NCBI GenBank assembly: GCA_945903465.1
Contig: CAMDOF010000005.1
Location: 1-64,000 of the forward strand
Direction: 5' to 3'
Length of the DNA stretch: 64,000 bases
Source of the DNA: Opitutus sp. GAS368
Lineage (GTDB): Bacteria; Verrucomicrobiota; Verrucomicrobiia; Opitutales; Opitutaceae
In this document: positions 50,752 through 59,226 of the stretch, in pieces
How the letters are laid out: every line of letters begins with the position of its first letter
Numbering within the stretch: position 1 is the stretch's first letter
Program-made: the position numbers and the translations under genes
The notes under the pieces: generated by a model
Told to the model about the DNA's origin: nothing
Seen by the model: the letters and a program-made list of their open reading frames with translations, nothing else
The model's database searches: none

Positions 50752-52251
50752 TCATTCGAAGCGGAACGAATAAAGCTTCGTCCGCCGCATCCGGATTTCG
50801 AGGCAGACGCTCCGCCCCTTCAGCGTCGCCAGGTTGCCCTGCGGCCAGGCGACAAGCGCGCCGATCGTGTTTTTCTGCAGCGGCGGACAATCTTCGACGG
50901 AGAACCCGGGGAGAGCCCGGCCGGCTTCATCGAGCAGGCCGATGCGAATCTCGCCCAACGCCCCGGTATCGACATTGAGCAGCAGCCGGTCGCCGGTCAC
51001 CCGCACCGGGACAGTGCGGGCGGTGCCCTCGACGTTCGCCGCGGTCAGCGAGACGAAACCATCCACGCGCTGCACGAAACGAACGATGACGCCGTCCTGT
51101 TTCAGTTCCCGCGCCGGCTCGTCGCCGTGCTGGCTTTCGAACTCGTTCGCATACTGCCAAATCTCGTCGCCCTTCACCACCATCCCGCTCGTCATATAGA
51201 TCATCCTCCGATCCTCGGGCGACGCCACCATCGGACTGGCGTAGGGCATACGGTCGTAACGATGCCAGTGAATGCCGTTACGACTGCCGGCAAATTCCGT
51301 CCCCACCGGCCCGTGCTTCTGGCCCTGGTAGTTCGCCGTGGGGGAACCATCCTTGCGGCGGAAGAACGCCGGAAACGCGACGTACCACGAAGGATCCAAA
51401 GGGTACGGCTGCGCCACCATGGTGTAGACATCGGTGCGGGACGGATCCCGCCCATCGCACTCAAAGACGGTGGGCACCTCGTCCAAGGCGTATCGCAGCG
51501 AATCGGGCTTCCCCGACCCCCGGCCGCGACCGCTCGGCTCGATTCCCGTCGGCTCCTTAAGACTGCTCACCTCGAGCCGTTTGACAGTGCGGTACTGCGG
51601 CGACCAGCCGCGAAAATAGAGCACGTACTTGCCAATCCGCTGATCCCAGAACGCGACGTTCTGGGTATCGGAGGGAAACTTCAGGAAACCGGGCTCATCC
51701 GCCTGCCAGCGAAGCCCGTCCGGCGAGGTGAACCGGCCCACACCGCCGTAGGGAAAATTGAGGTTCGAGACCGCGACATAACGTTCCGCCGGCGATGCAG
51801 CGTTGGGATCGATGAACGGCGTAAACCCGGCGCTTCCTCCTTTCAACAGGTTGGTCTCCTTGCTGCCCTCGTACTCCACGAGCCCAAGCGAGGGCTTGGT
51901 GAAATGGATGCCGTCCCGCGATTCGGCGTAAGCGAGCCCGGCGGAAGGCCGCCCCTGCTTCGCGCGCGCGTGATACCAGAGCCGCACCCGATCACCCTCT
52001 TGCAGGACCGAGGAATAAAAACCGAGCATCAGGCTCTCCCAAGGACGATCCGGTCGGAGCACGACCTCGTGCCGCTGCGCGGGGTTGATCGTGATCTGGA
52101 GATCTTGGAGCGACGACAGCAGGGCCGGCTCAAGAAACAAATAACGCCTGGCCGCGAACGTCGCCGTCGCCGCTGGCACGGTGACCGTTAACAACAAGGC
52201 GGCAACGCCCAGGGTGGAACGAGCGAGGGTTTGAAGCAGGGCGGGGCTCAT
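50752..52251 (-). CDS. Secreted beta-propeller glycosidase-like protein, paralogue 6
   Basis: RPDRPWESLMLGFYSSVLQEGDRVRLWYHARAKQGRPSAGLAYAESRDGIHFTKPSLGLVEYEGSKETNL; C-terminal LLLNVDTGALGEIRIGLLDEAGRALPGFSVEDCPPLQKNTIGALVAW...TKLYSFRFE. Confidence 0.87.
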   Translation of the reverse strand: MSPALLQTLARSTLGVAALLLTVTVPAATATFAARRYLFLEPALLSSLQDLQITINPAQRHEVVLRPDRPWESLMLGFYSSVLQEGDRVRLWYHARAKQGRPSAGLAYAESRDGIHFTKPSLGLVEYEGSKETNLLKGGSAGFTPFIDPNAASPAERYVAVSNLNFPYGGVGRFTSPDGLRWQADEPGFLKFPSDTQNVAFWDQRIGKYVLYFRGWSPQYRTVKRLEVSSLKEPTGIEPSGRGRGSGKPDSLRYALDEVPTVFECDGRDPSRTDVYTMVAQPYPLDPSWYVAFPAFFRRKDGSPTANYQGQKHGPVGTEFAGSRNGIHWHRYDRMPYASPMVASPEDRRMIYMTSGMVVKGDEIWQYANEFESQHGDEPARELKQDGVIVRFVQRVDGFVSLTAANVEGTARTVPVRVTGDRLLLNVDTGALGEIRIGLLDEAGRALPGFSVEDCPPLQKNTIGALVAWPQGNLATLKGRSVCLEIRMRRTKLYSFRFE

Positions 52252-52294
52252 GGAGAGAAAGGCGAACCTCCTTCAGACGGCCTGTTTCGGAAAA

Positions 52295-53491
52295 TCATCC
52301 GCGTTCTCCGGGTGAAAAATACGGCCCCAGCGTGTCCACGAGGCGGTTGATCAGTTCCCGTTCATCGAGCTCGCCCGTGTGCCGCCAGAGGATTTTTCCG
52401 TCCGGGCCCATCAGGACCGTGTGGGGCACTCCGCCCGGCCAGTCTGGGTCGAGCGCCTGCATGAGGGGCTGCCAGTCGCTGTCGGCATAAACGTAATGGT
52501 TCGTCCGCCGGCCTTCTTTCTTGAGCGCGGAATGCGTCCGCGCCGGAACTCCTGCGTGCTGCCCCTCAAGGAACTCCTGCACGCGCGCAGCCTGTTTGGG
52601 ATGATCAACACTCACCGTGATCAGATCGAAAGGCCGCATGCTGAACCGTCGCATCGCCTGCACGAGCGTGGGGAATTCTTCGACGCACGGCCCGCACCAG
52701 GTTGCCCAAACATTGATCAGGCGGAAACGGCCCGCTGAATTCGTCGTGAGCGCCTTGATCGAGGCGAGGTCGGCGGTCTCGACCATCACCGGCTCGGCAT
52801 CCCAGCGGGCCACCCGCTTGGCGACGGATTCCTTCTTTGCGCGCCATTTGGTCGAGCAGCCGTGGGGCTTGGTCGTTTCAACCGGGACCGGACGGCCGGC
52901 CAGCATCGCCTCGACCGCGGCGCGCGCATCCTGCGTCTTGATACTCGCCGGATCGGCATAGGGTGAATTGTCGAACTGGCCTTTGTAGCGGAGCCGACGT
53001 TCCGCGTCGAAGAGGAACACGTGCGGCGTGGTGAGGCAGCCGTACGCCATCGCGGTCGTCTGCGTCTCGCCGTCCCACAGGTAAGGGAACGGCAGCTGCA
53101 CCTCTACCGCGTAGCGCTTCATGTCCTCGAATCCGTCGTCGTAGCGAGAGTAGCCAAGTTCATCGACGCTCAGACCCTCGGGATGATTGGGGTTGATGCC
53201 CACGACGGCCACGCCGCGTGCCGCCATCTCTTGGGCGAACTTCACCAATCTCGGCGCGGTGGCGTTGGAGTCCGGACAGTGATTGGAAATGAATGCCACC
53301 ATCAGCACGGGCGCGGAGCGATAGTCGGTCAGCGCATGCGTGCGGCCGTCGATGCCGGGCAGGCGGAAATCCGGCGCCGCGTCGCCGATCGCGAGCGTGG
53401 CGCTCTCCAGAGCACCCGGGTTGGACTGCGCGATCGCGGGAGCCGTCGCCAGCCATCCTCCGATCGCAAAAAGGAGGAAGCGCACGGTCAT
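52295..53491 (-). CDS. Secreted protein with two thioredoxin-like domains
   Basis: MTVRFLLFAIGGWLATAPAIAQ; domain 1 GDAAPDFRLPGIDGRTHALTDYRSAPVLMVAFISNHCPDSNATAPRLVKF; domain 2 FRLINVWATWCGPCVEEFPTLVQAMRRF. 4-nt ATGA overlap with the upstream gene. Confidence 0.88.
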   Translation of the reverse strand: MTVRFLLFAIGGWLATAPAIAQSNPGALESATLAIGDAAPDFRLPGIDGRTHALTDYRSAPVLMVAFISNHCPDSNATAPRLVKFAQEMAARGVAVVGINPNHPEGLSVDELGYSRYDDGFEDMKRYAVEVQLPFPYLWDGETQTTAMAYGCLTTPHVFLFDAERRLRYKGQFDNSPYADPASIKTQDARAAVEAMLAGRPVPVETTKPHGCSTKWRAKKESVAKRVARWDAEPVMVETADLASIKALTTNSAGRFRLINVWATWCGPCVEEFPTLVQAMRRFSMRPFDLITVSVDHPKQAARVQEFLEGQHAGVPARTHSALKKEGRRTNHYVYADSDWQPLMQALDPDWPGGVPHTVLMGPDGKILWRHTGELDERELINRLVDTLGPYFSPGERG

Positions 53492-54480
53492 CCGGTGACT
53501 TTCCCGAGGCGCGCAGGCCGCACCAGCCCAGCGCGGTCCATCAGCGGCGCGAGGCGCTCGTAGCAGAGTTTCGCCGTGGGCACGGGCTGGTATCCGGGCT
53601 TCCGATGCACGTGCGCGCTCACCTCCACATTTACAAAGCCCGAGTATTTCAGTTCCTTGAGCAACCGGAAGTAGGCGAGATAGTCCGTCTTGCCGTCGCC
53701 GGGCAGCAGGTAGTCGTGCTTCTCCGACGTGCCTTGGGAATCCTTCACCACAATCAGTGGGGAGACGTTGATGAGCTGGCGCAGGCTTTCCTCCAGCGGG
53801 AAGCCCTCGACGTAAAAATGACTGTAGTCGAAGACGATCCGGATGCGCGGGCTGCCAACGGCGTTGAGCAGCCAGAGGACGCGTTCGACGCTCTGCACCG
53901 CGTCGCCCGCGTGCGGCTTGAAGGTGAGCGTGGTGTTGCCGTTCTCCAGGATCGGCACCCAGGTTCGGAGTTCGTCGACCATCGCATTTTTGGCGGTTTC
54001 CCACTCCGCCTTTTTCCGCCCTAGGATGGTGTCGAGATACGGCGGACGCGACGGCATCAGCTCGTTGCCCAGCTCGACGGCGAGCTTCAGCCGGTCGAGG
54101 TTCTTGGCCTTGGCGTCCGCCGTGCCGCGCAGCGGAATACTCTCAATAACGGAAGGGAGAGCCAGGCCGGAATCCTCGATCTGCCGCCGCAGTGTCCGGC
54201 GGTTCTCCGGCGACAGCTTGGCGGGATCGGCCGGCCAGCCTGGCATGAGGCAGAGCTGCAGGCCGTCGTAGCCGGTCTCCTTGATGACCCGGAGCGCGTC
54301 GGGCGTCGTGAGGTCCTTCATCCCGTAGGTGCCAATCGTCAGTCCGGCGGTCGGCGAAGATTTGGCCGCGGCCGCCAGCAGCGGTGCGGAGACGAACGCC
54401 CCGAGACTGGCGCCGACGATGACACGGGAGAAGTCGCGCCGGCTCATCGGAGCGGCGCCAGGAAGCAGGGATTCGTTCAT
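53488..54480 (-). CDS. Sugar phosphate isomerase/epimerase-like TIM-barrel protein with Tat-like signal
   Basis: MNESLLPGAAPMSRRDFSRVIVGASLGAFVSAPLLAAAAKSS; GLTIGTYGMKDLTTPDALRVIKETGYDGLQLCLMPGWP; IRIVFDYSHFYVEGFPLEESLRQLINVSPLIVVKDSQG; GFVNVEVSAHVHRKPGY. Confidence 0.87.
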   Translation of the reverse strand: MNESLLPGAAPMSRRDFSRVIVGASLGAFVSAPLLAAAAKSSPTAGLTIGTYGMKDLTTPDALRVIKETGYDGLQLCLMPGWPADPAKLSPENRRTLRRQIEDSGLALPSVIESIPLRGTADAKAKNLDRLKLAVELGNELMPSRPPYLDTILGRKKAEWETAKNAMVDELRTWVPILENGNTTLTFKPHAGDAVQSVERVLWLLNAVGSPRIRIVFDYSHFYVEGFPLEESLRQLINVSPLIVVKDSQGTSEKHDYLLPGDGKTDYLAYFRLLKELKYSGFVNVEVSAHVHRKPGYQPVPTAKLCYERLAPLMDRAGLVRPARLGKVTG

Positions 54481-54538
54481 GTGAAATTGAGATTCGCGTC
54501 TTGGTTTTGCTCTGGGCTCTCGACTGCATTGGTCCGAC

Positions 54539-55975
54539 CTACGCCCGCAGCGCGTCAATCTCCCAGCCCTTGCGATACTGGCGGCGCACGAGGGCGGTCG
54601 CGGCCGGGTCGTCGAAGCGCAGGTTGGCCGCGTCCCACGCCAGGTGCCGTCCGGGGACGCGCTGGGCGATCGTGCCGAGCATGACAATCTCGGTGAGCGG
54701 GCCGGCGACATCGAACGAGGAGGTGGCCTGGCGGCCGGCGAGGATCGCGTTCGGCCACTCCAGATAATGGTCGAGTTTCTCGGCGGCCAGGTCCGCGAAC
54801 ATCTGCTTGAGCGGCCCGACCGTATAGTCGCGGAATTTCTCCTGCGGATACAGGCGGGGCGGCGAGCCGGGCGAGGCGTGCAGGATACCTTCGTCGCCGA
54901 TGAAGAGGGAGCCGCCGCCGGGGACTTTGAAGCCCTCCGGCAGCTTGCTCGCGTCGACCGGCTGCTCCTTCTTCAAACCATCCGACCAGGTGTAACGGAA
55001 CCCCGCGTGTGTGTAGCGGGTCGCGGGAAAATCGTAGACCACCGTGCTTGCCTCCGGATACACGAGTTCGTCCATGTTGCTGATCTCAGCGCGGAGCGCG
55101 GTCGGCGCCCCGAGTTCGAGCGCCCAGACGACGACGTCCATGACGTGGCAGCCCATGTCGCCCATCGACCCGGTCCCGAATTCCTTCCAGGCCCGCCAAT
55201 TGAAATTGTGGTAGAGGTGCGTCTTGTACGGACGCGGCTGCGCGACGCCCAACCAATGGTTCCAATGGATGTCCTTCGGCACGGGATCCTCGCCGACGGC
55301 CAGCTCCTTGATGCGCGGAAGCCAGACCGGCTTCGTGCTGAGGAACGAGTACGCCTCGCGGACTTTGCCGATGACGCCGCTCCGGATTGCATTCACCGCG
55401 CAGCGATATCCCGTGCTGGAATGATACTGGTTGCCCATGTGCGTGACGACGCCCTGCTTTCGGGCGAATTCCCGCATGACACGCGCCTCGTGTACGGTCT
55501 GCGTCAGCGGTTTCTGCACGAACACGTGTTTCCCCATCGCCATGGCCGTGAGCGCCACGGTGGCGTGCATGTGGTCGGGAATGGAAATGGTGACGGCCTC
55601 GATGTCCTTCTGCTCGAGCATCCGGCGAAAATCCGAGTAGAGCTTCGCCTTGGGGAACATCCGGGCGGCGGCGCCGATGCCGAGGGAGCGTGCGGTCTGC
55701 ACCGGGGCAAGGTTGGACGGCTGCGGTCCGCCGTCACGGTGGTCGATGTCGCAGAGCGCCACGACGTCGTGCAACCGGCCTTCGCCGCTCACGCCGCGCA
55801 AGTCGTCCCAGCCCTTGCCGGCGGCGCCGACGCAGGCGATCCGAAGGCGCCGGCCGGAAGGATTGGCGCGCGCGCGCCGCGGAAGCGCGCCGAGGAGGCC
55901 AAGCCACGCGCCGCCGGCGACGACAGTCCGGCCGAATTCGCGGCGGGTCATTGAGGTTGTCTTGGTCGTATTCAT
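54539..55975 (-). CDS. Tat-signal Gfo/Idh/MocA family oxidoreductase, copy 2
   Basis: MTRREFGRTVVAGGAWLGLLGALPRRARA; otherwise almost colinear and near-identical to 49140-50576. Confidence 0.93.
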   Translation of the reverse strand: MNTTKTTSMTRREFGRTVVAGGAWLGLLGALPRRARANPSGRRLRIACVGAAGKGWDDLRGVSGEGRLHDVVALCDIDHRDGGPQPSNLAPVQTARSLGIGAAARMFPKAKLYSDFRRMLEQKDIEAVTISIPDHMHATVALTAMAMGKHVFVQKPLTQTVHEARVMREFARKQGVVTHMGNQYHSSTGYRCAVNAIRSGVIGKVREAYSFLSTKPVWLPRIKELAVGEDPVPKDIHWNHWLGVAQPRPYKTHLYHNFNWRAWKEFGTGSMGDMGCHVMDVVVWALELGAPTALRAEISNMDELVYPEASTVVYDFPATRYTHAGFRYTWSDGLKKEQPVDASKLPEGFKVPGGGSLFIGDEGILHASPGSPPRLYPQEKFRDYTVGPLKQMFADLAAEKLDHYLEWPNAILAGRQATSSFDVAGPLTEIVMLGTIAQRVPGRHLAWDAANLRFDDPAATALVRRQYRKGWEIDALRA

Positions 55976-56132
55976 GGGGATGAGACAAGGACCGCGCCGG
56001 AGTTGCGTGGTGGATCCAATTTGAGGTGTCCGGAGATTAGGACGCCGCAGCCTGTAACGGGGAGGCGTCCAAACAAAACCGGAAAGTTGTGGTCCTGAGA
56101 GCGGACCGGACAATGCGGTGGGCGAAAATGCA

Positions 56133-56816
56133 TCAAACTGAAACCAGGTTTTCCTGGCAGTTCTCCAAATAATACACCGCCGCCTGAAAGGGGGCTGTCG
56201 TGGTTGTGTCGGCCAAGGCATCGGCGACAGTGGCTCCGGCGGATTTCACGTGGGCGCCGGAGATCCCCTCAATCAACACCGCACAGGATGGAACGATCGT
56301 CGGAACAACCCTGACGGTAGCCTCGGCCGTGACGACGTCGCTGGCTCCGGCGTCTGTCAGGCAGAGGTGTGCGCCGACGATTCCCGGCCGGAGGGCGACG
56401 GTCGGCAGGATTGTGCGAGCGAGCCTTTCCGTGGTTTGCTCGCGTTGATCTGCGGCAACCTCGAAACGCAGGGTAAGCACGAATCCCCCTTGGCCGACGC
56501 CGGCGGTATGGACGATGCGGCAGATCGAACGTGCGACATCGCGGAATCCCGGCAACACCCGCTTGGTCCAGGGCGTAGGGGAATTGAGCCGGGAAAGATA
56601 TTCGGGGCCCGACAAGATTTCGAGTCCGTCCGCCTCGTAGAGATTGAAGAACTCCGGTTCGCCTTCGATTGCGCGGTAGCGGCGTCCGCGCCGGAAGCCG
56701 GCGATGGCCAGGCGCTCGGGCATGTGCTCACGGTTGTGCCACTCGTGGAAATCGGCGCGGAATTCGCCGAGCACATTGTGCCAGATCAGCACGGCGGCTT
56801 GGCCGGAGAGACTCAT
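56133..56816 (-). CDS. Hypothetical protein (possible dimeric alpha/beta barrel)
   Basis: 227 aa, MSLSGQAAVLIWHNVLGEFRADFHEWHNREHMPERLAIAGFRRGRRYRAIEGEPEFFNLYEADGLEILSGPEYLSRLNSPTPWTKRVLPGF. Ends 3 nt before the next gene's stop. Confidence 0.75.
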   Translation of the reverse strand: MSLSGQAAVLIWHNVLGEFRADFHEWHNREHMPERLAIAGFRRGRRYRAIEGEPEFFNLYEADGLEILSGPEYLSRLNSPTPWTKRVLPGFRDVARSICRIVHTAGVGQGGFVLTLRFEVAADQREQTTERLARTILPTVALRPGIVGAHLCLTDAGASDVVTAEATVRVVPTIVPSCAVLIEGISGAHVKSAGATVADALADTTTTAPFQAAVYYLENCQENLVSV

Positions 56817-56819
56817 GGT

Positions 56820-58055
56820 TCACGATTTCTCATCGTAAAACCAGCTGATCGGCACGCGCGCCTGCGCGAGGTCGCAGCGTTTGCGGGTTTGGTTGAAGAC
56901 GCGATAGTGCACGAGGGCGTTGCTGCCATCGAAGGTCACTCCGGGATACTCCGCCCACTGGGTGATGTCGGTTTCGAGGGCCTTCGGTAGGCCCCAGGTT
57001 TTCCCCCCGTCCCGGCTGATCGCGCACGCGAGCACGGAGCGAATGCCGACGATGCCGGCTGCCGGATTCCACGTGGGGTTCCAAAGCATGAGGAGGTCGG
57101 CGGAGTTCGGCAGCCGGACGACGAGCGACGGGGCGAGCGCACTGAAAACCCCCGAGGGACGCGGTGCGCTCCAGTTGCTCCCGCGATCGGCGGACTCCGA
57201 GACGAACGACTGCCCGTGCCAGTTGCGAATAAACTGAACGAGCGAACCGTCCGCGCGCTGCGCCATGCTCGCTTCCTCGAAGCGGCCGCCCTTCCCGGCG
57301 AGCGGGTCGAGCATCACCTCGGTTCGTTTCCACGTTTTTCCGAGGTCGTCGGAGTACGCGTAGTAGGTTCCCATGCAGGTGCGGCGGTAACCGTCGCCGG
57401 GCTGGGCGACGCCAGGCGGGAGGATGGTGTGGCACTGGACCAGCACCCGGCCGTCCGCGAGCGTATAAGCCCGGTCATGACAACCGGTGTGATACTCCGA
57501 GTTGTCGGGAGTGATTCGCGTGCGTTCGGACCAGGTCACGCCCTCGTCGGCGGAGAGGCGGATCATCTTCGCGCAGTTGCCGTAGTTGGTGGCGCCGTTG
57601 CCACCGCTGCGCCACGAGTAGGCGAGCAGGAGCCGGCCATCCTTCATGCGTGTAATGCCGGGAGAAATACAGTTTACCAGCGCGTCCTGGTCGTCGACGA
57701 CCACCCGGGGCTTCGACCAGGTGCGACCGCCGTCGCCGGACGTCATGCCGCTGATCCGCGCGTAGCCGTCGTCGCCCGTCGGATCGCGGCGCAGCGGCGA
57801 CGGCGGCGGCCGTTCGGCCGCGGGCAGCAGATCTTCTCTGAGAAATTCCGACCAGAGGAGAAACAACCGGCCGTCCTTGAGCTTGATGGCGGTCTGCTCG
57901 CCGCTTTTCGGCGCCATCGACGTGGCGGTCACGACGATCGATTTTTCGATGCCGGGGATGACGCGAAGTTTGGGCGGAGCGGGGAGTTCGGCGGCGTTGG
58001 TGCCGCCAACGAAGGCAAACGCCGCGACGAATGCGCGGAAGATGGCTGGTTTCAT
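56820..58055 (-). CDS. Sialidase-like (BNR/Asp-box) secreted protein 1
   Basis: MKPAIFRAFVAAFAFVGGTNA; MTSGDGGRTWSKPRVVVDDQD, LSADEGVTWSERTRI, YSDDLGKTWKRTEV, ISRDGGKTWGLPKAL Asp-box repeats. Confidence 0.92.
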   Translation of the reverse strand: MKPAIFRAFVAAFAFVGGTNAAELPAPPKLRVIPGIEKSIVVTATSMAPKSGEQTAIKLKDGRLFLLWSEFLREDLLPAAERPPPSPLRRDPTGDDGYARISGMTSGDGGRTWSKPRVVVDDQDALVNCISPGITRMKDGRLLLAYSWRSGGNGATNYGNCAKMIRLSADEGVTWSERTRITPDNSEYHTGCHDRAYTLADGRVLVQCHTILPPGVAQPGDGYRRTCMGTYYAYSDDLGKTWKRTEVMLDPLAGKGGRFEEASMAQRADGSLVQFIRNWHGQSFVSESADRGSNWSAPRPSGVFSALAPSLVVRLPNSADLLMLWNPTWNPAAGIVGIRSVLACAISRDGGKTWGLPKALETDITQWAEYPGVTFDGSNALVHYRVFNQTRKRCDLAQARVPISWFYDEKS

Positions 58056-58069
58056 CAGAGGTGGAATAT

Positions 58070-59209
58070 TCACGGTTGGCGCGGAAGGAGGGCATCCGTC
58101 TCCGCAAGTTTGAAACGGGCGCTGACCACGGAGTGTTTGTCGGCCCCGGGCCGGTATTTCACATACGTGGTGGCCACGATGGTGTCGTCGGCCAGTAGTT
58201 CCATCCCCGGATAACCGCAGTCGCCGCCGGCGTTGCTGTGGAGAACCTTGATCCGATACTGACCGGGCCGGCCGCGCCGGATGTCCTCGTAGGTGCCGAC
58301 CCAGGCGACGAAGTGGTTGAACGACGGACTGCCAATCGCCTTGTCGCGAAAGGCGATGACGAGCCGGCCGTCGCGGGTGGAGACGCCCATGTGGCGATCG
58401 CCAGTCAGCCCCCATGGTGTGTCGGCGGGAACGCTCCAGGTCTGCCCGTCGTCGCGGCTGAACATCAGCAGGCTGCGTCCCTTGTGGGTGTTGTCGCGCA
58501 TCAGCACGCACAACTCGCCGCCGTCGGGTGACCGAAAGGCAAACGGTTCGCACGCATCGCGGCCCGCCACGGACGCGACGACGTGCGGCTGCGACCACGT
58601 GAGCCCGCCGTCGGCGGTCGTGGTTTGGAGCACTTCGAGCGGGCTGCGATCCTTGCCGTCAGGACCTTTATGATACAGGCCCAGGTAGCGGCCGTCTTTG
58701 AGCCGGACGACGCTGCTAAACGTCATCACGCAGGGAAAGCCCAACGCTTCGGCCTCGCGCCAGGTCTTCCCGCTATCCTCGCTCACGATGCGCGGCATGT
58801 CGGGGCGCGCGGAGAAAACCCACAGGCGCTCCTTTCCCGCCGTATCGGTCAGGCGGTAGATGCTCGGACAATTGCGGTGGTTTTTGAAATTGGCCGGCAG
58901 CCGGTCGTCGAGCCGCGTCCACGTCAGCCCGCGGTCGTCGCTGCGCGCCATCGGTCCGGCCGGGCCGCCGTGGCCGGTGGACCAGACGGCGAACAGGGTT
59001 TTGCCGTCGGGCATCAGGACCGTGGTCGGGTGGCCTTGATACACGGTCTCGGTCCCCGCCGCGATGATGACGTGGCGTTTGACCTCGCCGGAGATGTCCA
59101 CCAAGGGGACGTCGGGCGCGTTTTCCGCCCGCAGGAGGCTGAGGGCGACTGACGCGGCAATCAGTCCGGGGCGCAACCGGCGTGAGAAGCAGGAGAGAGA
59201 AAAATTCAT
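58070..59209 (-). CDS. Sialidase-like (BNR/Asp-box) secreted protein 2
   Basis: [78 protein letters not shown] Asp-box repeats. Confidence 0.92.
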   Translation of the reverse strand: MNFSLSCFSRRLRPGLIAASVALSLLRAENAPDVPLVDISGEVKRHVIIAAGTETVYQGHPTTVLMPDGKTLFAVWSTGHGGPAGPMARSDDRGLTWTRLDDRLPANFKNHRNCPSIYRLTDTAGKERLWVFSARPDMPRIVSEDSGKTWREAEALGFPCVMTFSSVVRLKDGRYLGLYHKGPDGKDRSPLEVLQTTTADGGLTWSQPHVVASVAGRDACEPFAFRSPDGGELCVLMRDNTHKGRSLLMFSRDDGQTWSVPADTPWGLTGDRHMGVSTRDGRLVIAFRDKAIGSPSFNHFVAWVGTYEDIRRGRPGQYRIKVLHSNAGGDCGYPGMELLADDTIVATTYVKYRPGADKHSVVSARFKLAETDALLPRQP

Positions 59210-59226
59210 GGGCTGGGTGGCGGAGT

